This document shows, piece by piece, positions 20,765-33,461 of a stretch of 64,000 nucleotides of DNA. Below the pieces are notes generated by a model. That model saw nothing but the letters and a program-made list of their open reading frames with translations. It did no database searches and was not told the origin of the DNA. Every line of letters starts with the position of its first letter. Position 1 is the stretch's first letter. The stretch spans positions 434,001 through 498,000 of the forward strand of contig JAGMWG010000019.1 in assembly GCA_020744225.1 (NCBI GenBank), given 5' to 3'. The DNA comes from Paraphoma chrysanthemicola. Its lineage: Eukaryota > Ascomycota > Dothideomycetes > Pleosporales > Phaeosphaeriaceae. A program made the position numbers and the translations under genes.

Positions 20765-21466
20765 GATTGCGGTTTTCGGTGGTAGAGGAAGGAGGAAGTT
20801 GGCGCTGGTCGGTGTTGTCGCTGGAGATTGACGATGCTAGGTCGACACCCAAAATTCAATTGTGTCTCGCTAGGCCGGCCAATGAGAAGCGGGTCTTGGC
20901 GTACGACAACTCCACATGCGCACAGGCCACAGACCACGACAACTTCACGTTCTGAGAAGAAGTAGTCGCAACGAATTGCTCATGTGTGCTGACGAGGCGA
21001 AATTTACACTGAGATTAGATGCGCTTCTGGGAGGGTTGGCGTCGCCTCAGTATGGCCGATGAGCGCACATGATACAACGCAAAACATGAGTAAGAGCAAC
21101 TGCCAAGATGGAGGACAGCTCGACAATCTTTGACATGCCATCGATCAGTGTTGATGGCGTAACTCATTTGCAGAAGCTAGTCGTGACGTGTGCACAGTCC
21201 AGCCTTTGAATATGGTCTTGATTCTGATCGAACTCGAGTATATTTAGAGAGCAACTATGTGCAATACTGTCCAAAATCACCACAGTAGGTGACCTGCCCT
21301 GCCACGCCCTTCTGAATCCAATGTACACGCGAAGCAAAGGTATCCAACGCCGAAAACAGTCCGCAGGATGCGACAAGCCTCCAACTCCATGCAATGCCGC
21401 TGAGCCCGCTCTGAAAGAAGAAATCAAACATCTCACTAGTTCTGCAAAACCAAGCATCCAGGCTTC
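20765..21466. other. RPS5 promoter region and 3' flank of the next gene
   Basis: The CCAAT at 20879-20883 lies about 115 bases before the RPS5 start codon. No gene is recognised in the remainder. Confidence 0.45.
20879..20883 (+). promoter_or_regulatory. CCAAT box upstream of RPS5
   Basis: CCAAT within GGCCGGCCAATGAG, about 115 bases before the RPS5 ATG. The orientation is opposite to the gene, which CCAAT-binding factors tolerate. Confidence 0.35.
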
Positions 21467-23600
21467 CTATCTGCCGAATCTTGATACGGGCGCACTTATG
21501 TCCCTGCGATCTTTTGTAAGCATCTGTTTCATTGGAGTTCCATGGCCTTCTGCCATGCTTCGCGCTCGTCCCCGCCGCTCACGGATCTGCCGAAGCGCAG
21601 CCTCTCTATCAATAGGAGCAATGTTTAATGACAACTCACCCAACACAGGAGTACGCGCATTTGATGCCGCGTGGGCTACTGTGGAGGGCGTCATGGGTCC
21701 TTTGCCTGGCCTGAAAGCTGGGGTCGCTGGCGAGAAGGCAATCGGGATCGTGGTTGTTGTCGTGCGAAGCTCGTAGTGCGCTGGTGTCGACGGAGGCGTT
21801 GACTCTGGCTCATGCTCCTCGTCTTCGTCTTCGTCCTCGATGACATCCTCGTGGATCTCGATAAGCGCTGGCTTGTTCTCTTTCTGAGCAACACGTCTGC
21901 TGCTAATGTCCTTCTCAACGTCTGCAGGGAAGATGGTGCTATGAGCATCTGGCGTCAAGGGGGAAGACTCAATCGTCGTCTGCACTACAACTGGTAGTGC
22001 CAAAACAGAGGGTTTTGCGGGCGTAGATGTGCGTGCGGGAGCATGTGTCTTGACCGGGGAAGGCATGGCGCGAAACGTGCCGCTTGTAGGTGAAAAAGAC
22101 ACCTCTGTCTCTGTATCCGCGACCGGTGGGTGCACTAGCAAGGTGGCATCGTCGGCCGAGCTGTTGCTGTCGATATCCATCTCGTGTTTGACAACAAGTG
22201 TTTCCTCCGATGGTGGAGTGAATGGACGCTCTTCCTCCATGGGCTCCTGCTTGATGACCACTTCGTCTATGAGATCGCCCCCGTGGCTGCTTGATGGAGG
22301 CGTGTAGACAGGCACAGACAACTTCAATCGCTCCATCTCCGTCGCGTACGTGTTGTCGTGAATGTAGGTTTTGCCCTTGTTCTCGGCAATGCGGCAGGAG
22401 CAGCACTGAAATTGGCACTCCATCTTCATGAAGTCAATCTGATCCTCGGCTCGCTCGCGAAGACGCCTCTCGGTTGCTAAATCCTGTTGGAGCAATTTGA
22501 GGTCGACAGCCGTCTTCTTTGGCGCTACGTTCTCCTTGTCGTCATCCTCGCGTTCTACATTGCGTTGCTTCCTCGGCGACCGGACTGGTGATGCAAACTC
22601 ATCGCCTTCATCCGCATCGACGGTTGGAAGTGCGATGTTGCCTTCCGCAGCGATACGCATGACTTCCTCTTCTTTCAAACTGGTCTTGAGCGCATCGCGT
22701 TCTGCTTCGGTCGACCTAAGCTTGTCCGCTAGGGTCTGAACCTCCATCCCGAGGCGGGCGCTTGTCCCTTCCAACTCGACCTGCAGGCTGTAGACCTGGT
22801 TCTTATACTGCTCAGCGGCCTTCTTCCTGAACTCGGCGTCTGACTCGGCACGTTGTAAATGCCTTTTCAAGTCGTTGACCTTGGTTTGATGTACAGTGGC
22901 CATACTTTTCAGCTTGAACAGGTCTTCGCTGACTTCTCTGGCCTTCTTCTTCATGCCATTGTATTTCTCAATCGCAGTGTTCAGTTTCTCCTCAAGATGA
23001 CCCTGTAAACCTCGTTAGTCTGGACGACTGCCCCGCGTGCATGGGTTGACTCACAACTTTGTGGTTGTCTGATTTCCATTGGTCTTCGCGCTGCTGGAAG
23101 ATCTTTTCCCATTCTTTGATGTTGGCCCTGCTCTTATTCCACTCCTTCTCATACTGCTCTCGGGAGACGCCGTTCTGCAAGTTTGATCTTGCCTGGGCAA
23201 GCTCACTCTCCAGCTCCTCAATGCGGACTGCCTTGCGCTCAAGGACCATGGCGTGATCCTTGTCGTGCTTGTTGAGTTTCTCGATCCACTTGACCTTCTC
23301 CTTCTCGAGCATCTGCTTGTATCGCTGCGCGACTTCGCGGGGGTCCTTAACCTCGAGGGTCTCGAACATGGTCGCAAGACCTTGCACAGAAACATCCGAG
23401 TCGGTGCGGCGATGCATGGGCGAGCGGATAGGTGATCGCGTGGGTGAGAGCGGTGGTATTGATGAGAGGAGCGGCGCTGAAGGCGATTGTGGAAGAGGTT
23501 CGCCGTATGGTGGAATCATGCCCGTCGCGCGCTCCGGGCTGATTGCGAACGGCTTCCATGGCGGCGACATGCCTAGCTTGGATGGCGACGGCGGATCCAT
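21467..23600 (-). CDS. Large coiled-coil protein, uncharacterised
   Basis: Two exons (23055-23600, 21467-23002) with a 52-bp GTGAGT intron containing ACTAAC; 693 residues from the first in-frame ATG. The frame extends upstream to about 23790 without an ATG, and the extra stretch (F-T-R-N-T-V-K-L-A-R-L-K) looks protein-like, so a 5' exon may be missing. The N-terminus is rich in S-P motifs, possible proline-directed kinase sites. Two long coiled coils follow (about residues 75-180 and 185-310), then a C-Q-F-Q-C-C-S-C-R cluster, an acidic Pro/Ser/Thr-rich region and a basic tail. The layout suggests a cytoskeletal, septal or spindle-pole scaffold, but no family is recognised. Confidence 0.75.
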
Positions 23601-24820
23601 TGGGACCGGGCTTTCTTTGAGGCGCGCCAACTTGACGGTATTGCGAGTAAAATCTGCAGTGGAGGGTATATCTCGATGTATTTCGATGTTGCAGGTGGCA
23701 GTGGTGTGCGGTAAGGAAGCTGCACGTTGCGTGTGGACCGGCCTGGGATGGCAGGCGCCATGTAAACAAACCTAAGCGACCCACCTTCCGCGTAGCAACC
23801 GCACGTGCCACCTACATGAACGTCACCCACGCGTTCCACCTTTCTCTACATTACCATCATTCATGTGCAGTCGCGCGTGTGAATATCCAATGCCTTGAGC
23901 AGCCACCGCAATCGTCTTTGGGACTCCATGTCGAGCAATTCGTCAACAGGCTCCGCAGCGATGCGCGCGCGGTCACACATGCGGTCTCTCCAGGTCGCAC
24001 GCATGAAGAGGGTTGCAGAGCTCATGGCTTGACGATACGAAAAGCGCAAAACTCTCTTGCAGATAATGAAAACTCTGTGACATAATACTTGAAGCCTTAA
24101 CATGCTAAAGCAGGTCTCTTGGACGAGCAAGAACCATTGCGATACCCCGCGCACCCATCTCCCGAATCATCCCAACCACCTTGCGCCTTTGTTGTTCGCA
24201 AGATCAACGGAGAACGGAAACGTCCATTTGTGGTAGACTTGGTCTGGTCACGAGCCTCGTTTAATTCAGACTGGTACTACAGTTGCGAGGAGACCCTGCG
24301 AATTTGATGTGATGGTTTGACGTAGAACGACCAACAAGTCAGAAGGCGAATGTCAGAGCGAATGAAGACGCTGGATATGACGATGCATATCGAGTTAGAT
24401 TAGCACGACAGCCCAAGAGGAGCCGCTCCATGATTCGTGGCTGTGCAATTGCAACAGCAGCTGATACAACACATAACAACGGAAATCCTAGATAACATAG
24501 GCCTGGCTATCTCCACGACATTTTCCTTCTTTTTTGTTTTCAATGCGGAAACATTCTGAAGCTAGACAACATTGTGTGAGCATGCAAGTTCAAATGTGTA
24601 CAGCAATCGATGATATTACAATGCTTCAGCGACTCTTGGCCTACTGGAGTGCCTTGAAGATCGCCTTACACAAGCCCTTGTACAGCTATCGCAGGTGCAT
24701 GACGCACGGGCCATGCGCTAGAAGAGCGGCGGGTGCCGCACTTGACCTTCGATTTCCTCCGCGCTACTCTTTGAACATAACTATCACACCAACATACAAC
24801 CATGGTCCTGAACCTACAGA
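23601..24820. other. Divergent promoter region
   Basis: The first about 200 bases may hold a 5' exon of the coiled-coil gene: an ATG-led frame on the minus strand near 23764 reads T-P-L-P-P-A-T. Otherwise no gene is recognised up to the regulator at 24821. Confidence 0.4.
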
Positions 24821-26345
24821 ATGGAGAGATCAAAAACGAGAAAGCCTCACAGAAAGTCTCGGAATGGCTGCATCCCTTGCAAGGGCCGCCACGTCAAGGT
24901 ATTATTGCCCAAGCCTGGCAAGCACCGCGTGAGGCTGATCATCTCAAGTGCGATGAGCAGCAACCTAATTGTGCCAATTGTGTCAAACAAGGTACTATCT
25001 GCCAGTATAGACCAATAAAGAGCCGGGAGAGTTCCACAGTATCACCAATGCCATCGGTCACAGTAACGCCATCATCAACGGAAGGCACGACAGTTGATCC
25101 AGGACTACCTTCAGTTGTGAATGCCTCTCTAGATGTGACACTCAATGTCATGCAAATACGCCTGATACACCACTATACAACTGTTACAGCAAAAACTCTT
25201 GCGCATAATGCGAAGTCCGAGGATGTCTTTGCAACGAATCTCGTGCACACTTCTTGTACGTCAGTGGTTCCTGGAGCATCTCGTACGTGCGTGGAAGCCT
25301 ATTGCAGCCATTGTGCGACTACGCATTGCTCCAGGACTTCATAACAGCATGCGATAGATGCTAACTTGAACGCTGGATCTAGTCATCTATCCTTTTCTGC
25401 TCCACGCCGTGCTAGCGCTCGCTGCGCTACATCTGAGCCGTATCGAAGGCCCGTCGTCGCCTTTGTACGCCGAGTACTGTCTGCTTGTAGACAGACATCA
25501 CGATGCTGCCTTAAGCGACTTTAGGGCCACTGTTGCCGATATCGATCACACGAATTGGAAGGCAGTGTTGATGTTTGCTGGTGCTCTTTATCCTCTCTCT
25601 TGCACAGCAGCTATCAATGCCAGCGGCGACTTGGAGCTTTCCTTCGCCAATTTCCTTTCGAACCTAGCCCTCACGCGACGCGTACGGCCGATGGTGACAG
25701 GTACGTGTTTACTTTGCCTCTCGGACAATCTACTTTCGTGAAATCCTGGTACACTTCGGATCTGTATTCTTATACAAGCAGCGTAGAACACTCGCTCGAA
25801 TAGTCCTAGAAACAACTCTTAACGTGCTGACATTTTCGGCTCCCACAGGCTTCTATGAGGAAATGAAGCGATCAGAGTTAGGCCTCATGATTCCCGACGA
25901 CATAATGGGCATCGATTGGATGACAAAAGAGGCCCCTGTCGAGACAGAGCTTGTTCAACTGCGCAAGTTCTCGGAAGTTATTCACCACCTTTATCCTCCA
26001 GATATCGTCGACGCATACGGATATGCTATTCACATTTTGGACCTGACTTTTTCCGTTGCCAATACCTCTCCTACCCCGCCTTCGGACGCTTTACTAAAGA
26101 TGTGGATTCATTTCGTCTCCGATCGATATGTAGAACTTCTCTCTGAGAGGCAGCCAGGCTCGCTCATAATCCTAGCACATTATGCCGTGTTACTTCATCG
26201 CAGCCAGCATTATTGGTACCTGGAGGGTGTCGCAGAGCAGATCATGCACATCGCAAACGCCCTTGTGCCTTCGGAGTCAAAGTTCTGGTTAGATTGGCCG
26301 AAGTCCCAGATCCTAGGAAGTCCGATCACGCCCTCATCGAGATGA
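24821..26345 (+). CDS. Zn2Cys6 transcription factor, UPC2-like
   Basis: Four exons (24821-24898, 24949-25255, 25383-25700, 25849-26345) give 399 residues. Splicing of the first 50-bp intron creates the full binuclear cluster C-x2-C-x6-C-x6-C-x2-C-x6-C at about residues 17-45, led by a basic stretch (R-K-P-H-R-K-S-R). The middle reads H-A-V-L-A-L-A-A-L-H-L-S and the end H-Y-W-Y-L-E-G-V, typical of the short sterol-uptake-control (UPC2-type) subgroup. It should bind DNA in the nucleus. Introns 2 (127 bp) and 3 (148 bp) are longer than usual for the window, so their borders are less certain. It lies 1.2 kb upstream of an RTA1-family gene in the same orientation; a regulatory link is only inferred. 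Confidence 0.82.
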
Positions 26346-27558
26346 ATCCACCACACCTTTCTCCTCCGCTGGGAAACCCTCCCGAAGGCATTTCGCACAC
26401 GCCTACGCCAACGGCAAAATCTTCATAAGGTACCGCAGATCTCCAGGCTATTACATTGAGGCTTCCTCGATTGCATAGCACCGTCCGGATGTACTCGCGC
26501 TGCGTTCAAATCATGTAGCGGATGGGGAATGTATGTTATCCCATACGAGCTGAGAAAGCGCACTGGGGCCTTGAGACGGCGATGCACGTTGGCGCCGATA
26601 GCCTCTCATGGAGTGCAGGCTGATGCCATACTACGTTTCGCACCTGTCACGAAGACGCAAGTGGGGTCGCAGGCGCAAGTCGTGTATAGTGTGTTTCGAA
26701 GGTTGTCGCAACTTCAACACCAAAATAACCCTGAATGCGACAGGCTCCACACAGCTGCTGCCTGCATTATCAGTCCACCTCTTGGAAGATGATGAGTTCG
26801 ATCGTCGAAATCTATTTGGTCGCCCCATTAGTGGCGCAGCGCAGAACTTGCACATTTGGGAAGAACCTGATCCTAGATGCGCGACGTGCACGAGTGTCTT
26901 GTACCTTTTCGGCAATGCTTGCGAATTTCGACATATCCTGGAGGTGTTGAATCAATTTGAGGTTTTTCTAGTTTTACAGGCCCTAGAATCGCTGACCTGA
27001 TGGTATGAGATCTCGAACTTTGTATGGGCTGAAATTTCAGCGACTTTCGTGCGCGCGACTGAGCCAAAAAGACTGTAGACTCTCTCAAACTGCGCAGTTG
27101 AATTAACAATGGTCATGTCGCATATCGCTCCTGACTATATCAGTGGAGTCGTTCCGCTGTTCCTCGCCCCGCAGGCGCGCACAACTCCGGCGCAAGGATG
27201 TTGGGACGGAAGCGAGTACGGCGATACGACGTTACGAAGAAATGGGGCGCTACTTTTTGACGTTAGCGGTCTCGACTTTGACAATTCCGCAGGGCGAGAG
27301 AAGCACCTGCAAAGTCCTCCTCAGCTACATTCGACGCCGTATGGCTCACATGGTGATACGAGTATCCGCAACTCGGCCTGCATTAGGCCGCTGCACGCAG
27401 AATTCCGTGCCATGTTTGAATACATAAGGACAAGATGTCCAACTCTCCTTCAATACACAACATTTCAAACTGCATCCACTCTCTGAAGTACCATTCTGAA
27501 TTCAACCCGGCGTTTTATTTCCAACCATCCACAATCACTAGTCACAAATTGACCCACG
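26346..27558. other. Intergenic region, no gene recognised
   Basis: Several frames of 80-130 codons occur on both strands, but none has a domain, splice support or convincing composition. Confidence 0.45.
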
Positions 27559-28427
27559 ATGTCAGATAATGGTGTCCCTAAATATGTACTTTGGCCATAC
27601 ACACCAACCGTCGCTGCAGGCGCCATCGCTGCCATCGTCTTCATCCTCCTGACCGGCCTACATTCTTGGCGGCTTGTTACGAACAGAACGTGGTTCTGCA
27701 TACCTTTCGTTATCGGAGGTCTTTTCGAAGCCATCGGCTATGCTGCGCGCGCAGCGGCCCACAACGATACCGAGTCGACGACCCCGTACATCATCCAGTC
27801 GACACTAATCCTCGTCGCACCCATTCTCTTCGCTGCTTCGGTATACATGATCCTCGGCCGCCTCATCAGACGTACCGACTCGGCCTCTTACTCCATCATA
27901 CGCGTCAAATGGGTTACCAAGATCTTTGTCATTGGAGACATCTTCTGTTTCTGCATTCAAGGAGGCGGCGCTGGTCTCCTCGTCCAAGCGAAAGATGCTG
28001 ATGGTTTCAAGCGCGGCGAAAACATCATTCTCGGTGGATTGATCTTGCAGATCCTGATCTTCGGTTTCTTTGTTGTGGTTGCTGGGATTTGGCATCGCCG
28101 ACTAAGTGCTGTCCCCACCGCAGCGGCAGCAGAAATCTCATGGAAGAAGTACATTCTCTTCTTGTACGCATCCAGCGTCTTCATCACAGTCCGTAACCTG
28201 TGTCGTGTCATTGAGTACGCGATGGGCAAGGTAAGACATCCCCTGCCTCCATGCATGAATTTTGGCTAATAAACCTATAGGACGGTTATCTTCTGTCGCA
28301 CGAGTGGCCGCTCTACGTCTACGACTTCCTTCCGATGGTTCTCACGCTTGTCGTTTGCGTCGCATGGTACGATCCCAATATCAAGCCCCGCAGGAAGAAT
28401 GACGTCGAGTTCGGCATGCGCCGCTAG
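27559..28427 (+). CDS. RTA1-family seven-helix membrane protein
   Basis: Two exons (27559-28230, 28281-28427) with a 50-bp intron give 272 residues. Seven hydrophobic segments are visible. Family marks include F-E-A-I-G-Y-A-A-R-A in helix 2-3, a G-D-I-F-C-F-C-I-Q-G-G-G-A-G-L loop, and R-N-L-C-R-V-I-E-Y before the intron, followed after it by L-L-S-H-E-W-P-L-Y-V-Y-D. RTA1/RSB1-type fungal proteins sit in the plasma or ER membrane and are linked to lipid-base export and resistance to sterol-directed toxins. The substrate is unknown. Confidence 0.93.
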
Positions 28428-29304
28428 GATGAGGACTCGACAAAGGATAGAACAGAGGCAGAGGGACAAGCGGACGATGCTTCTCTGCTAGAACTCTACA
28501 TTAGATGATTCTATCCTCGTTCCTAGTCAGTCGATGACTTCGAAATCAGCTCGCATTCTACACCATCCGTCGCGGCAGATTTGCAGACAATGCTACTCTC
28601 GGAGGACTAAAGCTGCGTCACAGCAGATGTTTTGAGGAATGCACAGCCACAAGCAGTGCGATTCTTGGTCAGAGGGTTTTTACTTGTTGTACGCATTGCG
28701 AGGCGTTTCATTTTCTTCTTTTAGATATTTATTCTTTGTCGCAGCCTGTATGCAAATATCTCAGGCTGTCAATTGCCCTAGCTAGATCACAATACCCAAC
28801 CCACCATACATTTCTATTTTCCAATCATGCCCATTGCGCGACGGTACCCAACTACTTGATGATGTGCAGAAAACCTTCGTTGTTTAGGCTTTGCGTACTT
28901 GTGCGGGGTTCAGCTCTCTTCCCTCGACACTCGTGTTTCAGCCCAATCATGCTATCCAGCGAACAGCATTGCGGGTCCAAGTAAGACCTACGCAACGCGC
29001 GAAGTTCACCGGTAGCAGAGATCATCATAATCACTCATACTTACATTGCAGTACAGCACGTCTAGTCGCCAGTGGCGTCTGACGTGTAAATGTAGTGGTA
29101 AGGCGCGTTGCTAGCTTGAGTCACCACTTGAGCGCGAGGCAACAGCTCACAAGTCGTATATCAAGCTCGACGTTCGGTAAGATCAAAGATCAAACTACCC
29201 ACAACACAAAAGTTAGCTAAAACTTTGGTTTGGATCATTGACAATTGATCCAATTTGATCACTCAATCTCTTGTCGCAGTCGACGGTCGATTCAAGGAAC
29301 AAAT
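28428..29304. other. Intergenic region, no gene recognised
   Basis: Nothing beyond the 3' flank of the RTA1-type gene and the promoter of the next gene. Confidence 0.45.
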
Positions 29305-30843
29305 ATGGCGCACAAGACAACCGAATTTGAGCAGCTTGTGCTGCAAACGATGAAAGAGTGGAACGTTCCGGGTCTTTCGATTGCTGTCGTAAATGGTGAA
29401 AACATCGACCCGAAGGTATACGCCCTCCAATCGTGAGAGCCTCAACCGCTGACCAGTAGCCAGGCCTATGGTCATGCCGCACTCTCAAACGAGGAATGCA
29501 CCAAAGATACCCTGTTCGACTGCGCAAGTACATCGAAAACCTTCACTGCTGCTGCCGTCGCCCTTCTCGTCGATGACGACAAATACCCTGATGTGCAATG
29601 GACCACGCCCGTTTCAAAGCTCCTGCCCGATGACTTTGTGCTCGCTGACGCACAGCTCACGAAGGACGTCACGATAGAAGATATCCTGAGCCATCGCACC
29701 GGCCTAGCAACGCACGATGAGTCGTATCTCAGCATCCGTGCGAAAAGCCCAGATGATGCGAAATCCATGACGCGAAACCTCCGTCACTTACCACTCGAGG
29801 CCCCGCTGCGAACAAAAATGATTTACTGCAACATCATGTATAGTGTCGCATCGTATCTGGTCGAGTCACTTACCGGCGAAACGTATCCTGACTTTATTCG
29901 CAAACGTCTCTGGGAACCTCTGGGCATGACAAACACTTTCCACGACCTCCCAGGTATTGAAGCAGCAGATGCAATGGATCGCAAAGCGACTGGATATCGC
30001 TTTAAGAAGAACACAAACACGTACACAGCCATACCGGCTGTGTACCAACGCGAAGGCCAAGGCGCGGGCTCCGTGTATAGCAGTGCCGGTGACTACGCGA
30101 AATGGATTCGTGCATTGTTACAACATACTGTCCCTCTGAGCGCATCCGTGCAACAAGACCTCATAACACCCCGGATAGTCGATCCCGTGGAAGAGAAGTA
30201 TGCACAACCGCTTCACAGCGATCCATTATACTGCCTGGGTCTGTATAAGGAGACATATCGTGGGCACACGATCATAACGCACGACGGCGCCGTGCCAGGG
30301 TTCAAGGCGAAGATGTGTTTTCTCCCAGCGCATGATTGGGGCTTTGTAATGTTTGGTAACATGGAAACGGCCTACTACGTCGCCTATACGTTGGCCTACA
30401 ACCTCATTGATGAGTTACTGGGTGTTCCTGCCGCGGATCGCGTGGACTGGGCGAAATTCTTCAGGGAACAGTGTGAGATATTTGAAGAAGCAGAAAGGGA
30501 GATTGATCCGGAATTGATCAAGCCCGAGAATGTGGAACCATTGGGACTGCCGTTGGAGAGTGTTGCGGGGCAGTATTTCGACCAGGGGTACAAGGGGATT
30601 GTGGTGGAGTGCAAGGAGGGGAAATTGGTGGCGGATTGTACGGACCGATGTTTTCCGTTCGACCTCACGTTCGAGCATCTTACTGGGAGGAAATTCGTTA
30701 TTGAATCGCACGATGTGTGGGAAGATGAGAGGAGAAAGCTCAAGGGAGAGGTGCGAATCGAGGATGGTCGCGTTGTGGGGCTGGGTGTGGGGTTCGAGAA
30801 GGACATCGAGGGTGGGCTTATTTGGTTCCAGAGGACTGGGTAA
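29305..30843 (+). CDS. Beta-lactamase-fold serine hydrolase (class C/esterase type)
   Basis: Two exons (29305-29415, 29464-30843) with a 48-bp intron give 496 residues. The penicillin-binding-protein fold is shown by the S-x-x-K motif at Ser59-Lys62 (A-S-T-S-K-T), Y-C-N at 158-160, and H-D-G at 310-312 in place of K-T-G, as in esterases of this group. A C-terminal beta-sandwich extension (about 380-496) is present, as in many fungal relatives. There is no signal peptide, so it is probably cytosolic. Related fungal enzymes hydrolyse esters or amides, or act as acyltransferases. It is convergent with the GMC oxidoreductase gene. Confidence 0.88.
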
Positions 30844-31320
30844 ATTGGAGTGACCCTGGTATCCAAGGCGTTTCGATATGTAGACCCTTATACCCCATGT
30901 CTCAGCCAATCGCATCAGGTCTCGTCATAATTCGTCCCCATCGGGCTGGGGCATCCTCGGATTCGTTCCAAGAAGGCTGTATAGTCTCAGAGCATTATCG
31001 AAGTCCAAACAAATAGTAAAAAGTCGTTCTGAAGATACCCGGGCCTCTGCGTACAGCCGTTTCTAGACTTCCTGTCTGCGATATTTTGGAGCTGAACGAA
31101 TGTGAATATATGAGGTATGTGGTGATCGTGCTGTCGCTCACGCTGCTCAAAAGCCTCGCGCACGCACGTGTCAACACATCACCGGGCAGTCAGTCTTAAA
31201 ATCGTGGTGCTCGATAGTATGTTTAAGTACCATTTATTGTCCAACCACGAGGTATTGATGAAATAGTCTTGGTGCGTTCAGTCGCTATGCTATACTTTTG
31301 CAACAGCGCCATGTCCATTT
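30844..31320. other. 3' flanks of two convergent genes
   Basis: No gene seen between the beta-lactamase-fold gene and the GMC gene. Confidence 0.4.
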
Positions 31321-33461
31321 CTATGACCGACACGTTGCCTTATAGGCCTTCGAGCCCTTGATGATGTCCGCCGCCTTTTCAGCCACAGCATAAGCTGTCG
31401 TCATTGTATGGGACGCGGGCAAGATTGGGACGACACTCAAATCGACGACCCTGAGGCCCTCAACACCATAAACCTTCAGCTCACCATCTACCACACCTCC
31501 CTCAGCTCTCGCTCCCATCTTAGCAGTTCCAGCCGGGTGGAATAGAGTCGCGGCGCTGCCTCGGATGAACGCATCGATATCTGCATCGCTGGTGACATTT
31601 GCACCTGGAACGACCTCGAATAGATTGAGTTCAGTGATGCCTTGTGTTTGAGCCATTTTGCGGGCGAAGCGCACGCCTTCGCGAAGAAGTGTTACGTCCA
31701 AGGGGTTGCGCAGGAACCCGCCGTCGGCGACTGGTGCGTCAAAGATGCTGGATGAAGGTGCTTTGACGGAGCCGCGTGAGTACGGGTGCTGGAGGCCGAG
31801 CACGAAGACCCCATCGGCCCAGATGATCTCAAGAAACGCAGCATCCTTTGCCACAAGCTTCTTGTTCAAGGATGCATACTGCGCTGCGTAGCCTTTAGCG
31901 ACTTCGGCGGGAGTGTCCGATGGTAGAGATGCGGAGGCATCGCCAGCTGCAGCTTGTGCTGCAATCAATGCTGACGCATTCGAGTATGTTGACACTGGAA
32001 GGAACAAAAGGAAATCGCCAGTGGGCGACGTCAATGGACCTTTTCGTTCAGTATCATATTGCTGCCTCACCTCCGCGGCGAATGTGGCGTTGTTAGCCCG
32101 GGTGTCCGTCAAGACCGTCGTGTTGACTGTGTGGTCGCAGTGAGCTTCTTGATTCGCCTGGAATAGACTTGAACTTACGTATGTTGACAGTAACCACATT
32201 AACATGGTCATGGAGGTTATGTCCGACCGCCGGGAGGTCAACAACCGTCGGCACGTTGATTGAGGCTAGGAGCTTAGGATCGCCAATTCCAGAAACTTGG
32301 AGCAGCTGGGGTGTGTGTAGTGTTCCGGCGGCAACGACAACTTCCTGTGTGACTTTGATGCTCTGTGGGGCGGCGTTCGCAGAGGTAGCAAACTCAACTC
32401 CAGTTACCTTAACCGTACCATTGGAGCTATCTGTGACAATTCGCGTCACCTGGTTGCCACTGAGCAGATGGTAGTTGCTTCGCTGCCTAGCAGATTCGTA
32501 GTAAGCTTCATCGGCTGAAGATCGAGTGACCTTCACAGGATCCTGATTGTGGGGACAGAAATAGCCACCAAAGGCATTCCCGGTCGCCTGGTCATTTATA
32601 GGAATCCCGAGCGCTTTGGTCGCTTCAACAAGATTTTCTACATGCTGTCTTAGTATCAAATGTATATGGTTGTAAAGCCGAGTACATACTTGTTGTTGGC
32701 CAGAAGAAAGGGGAATAGGTTGTTTGCATGTACCCGGAGTTGCCATGGAATTCAGGGTTGTTCTGAATGCCATATTCGGCCTCAATCTCCTTTGTTGGTG
32801 GAGTGAATTTTTCGTTCTAGGGCTCTGTTAGTACACAGTTTGAAGCATTTAGAATTGCACACATGCCTTCTTGAAGTATGGCAACAGTCCCGCGAAATTC
32901 CAACCCTTGTTACCCAAGGTCTCCCAGCCGTCATAATCTGATTTAGAGCCTCGGTCGAAGACCATACGGTTGAGCTTGGTCGAGCCACCCACGACCTTGC
33001 CTTGCGGGATCGAAATCTCGCGGCCGCCAAGTGCAGGATCCGCAGCATAAGAGGTGTTCCAATCATACTTTGTTCCTACAGCACCGCCTGCCAATCCCGG
33101 GATAGTGACATAATCTTCGTTCAGATCACTGGGTCACTCAGTTAGTCCTTATCGATCGTGCGAGAAGCATTGACTCACAAGTCGCCGGCCTCAATCACCA
33201 GTACGTTGACGTCTTTGCGAAGAATCTGGTCAGCGGATTTGCATAAGAAGTGGTGACAATCAGCCTACTTGGTTGCTCTGAAAGACGATTCGCCACAGTA
33301 AGACCAGACGCGCCCCCTCCAATAACTAAATAATCATAGGCGTCCAAGAGCTCATCGGCTCTTGTTACAAGTTGCCCATTAAAGAGCGGATGAGCGAAGA
33401 CTGTTGTCGTTGAAAGAGCGACTGTTAACGAAAGAATGTGTAGACTGAATCTGGAAGGCAT
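31321..33461 (-). CDS. Secreted GMC oxidoreductase (aryl-alcohol oxidase/dehydrogenase type)
   Basis: Six exons (33269-33461, 33179-33212, 32867-33128, 32690-32816, 32179-32637, 31321-32126) give 626 residues. A signal peptide is followed by the FAD dinucleotide motif G-G-G-A-S-G and, after two splices, V-L-V-I-E-A-G-D. Other marks are G-K-V-V-G-G-S-T and the catalytic pair His555 (F-H-P-A-G-T-A-K-M-G) and His598 (P-A-S-H-T). The enzyme oxidises alcohols with FAD, often releasing H2O2 outside the cell, where it can feed peroxidase or Fenton chemistry. Intron 3 starts with GCATGT and ends with TAG, a GC-AG intron forced by the frame. Substrate unknown. Confidence 0.88.

Noticed and set aside
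23601..23630. Start of the coiled-coil gene at a TTG codon near 23630
   Set aside because: Nuclear fungal genes rarely start with TTG. The first in-frame ATG is at 23600, and an upstream exon is the better explanation for the coding-like stretch before it.
33213..33268. Apparent frameshift in the first part of the GMC gene
   Set aside because: Using the nearest acceptor breaks the frame, but the next AG (intron 33213-33268) restores the family motif V-L-V-I-E-A-G, so no mutation is needed.
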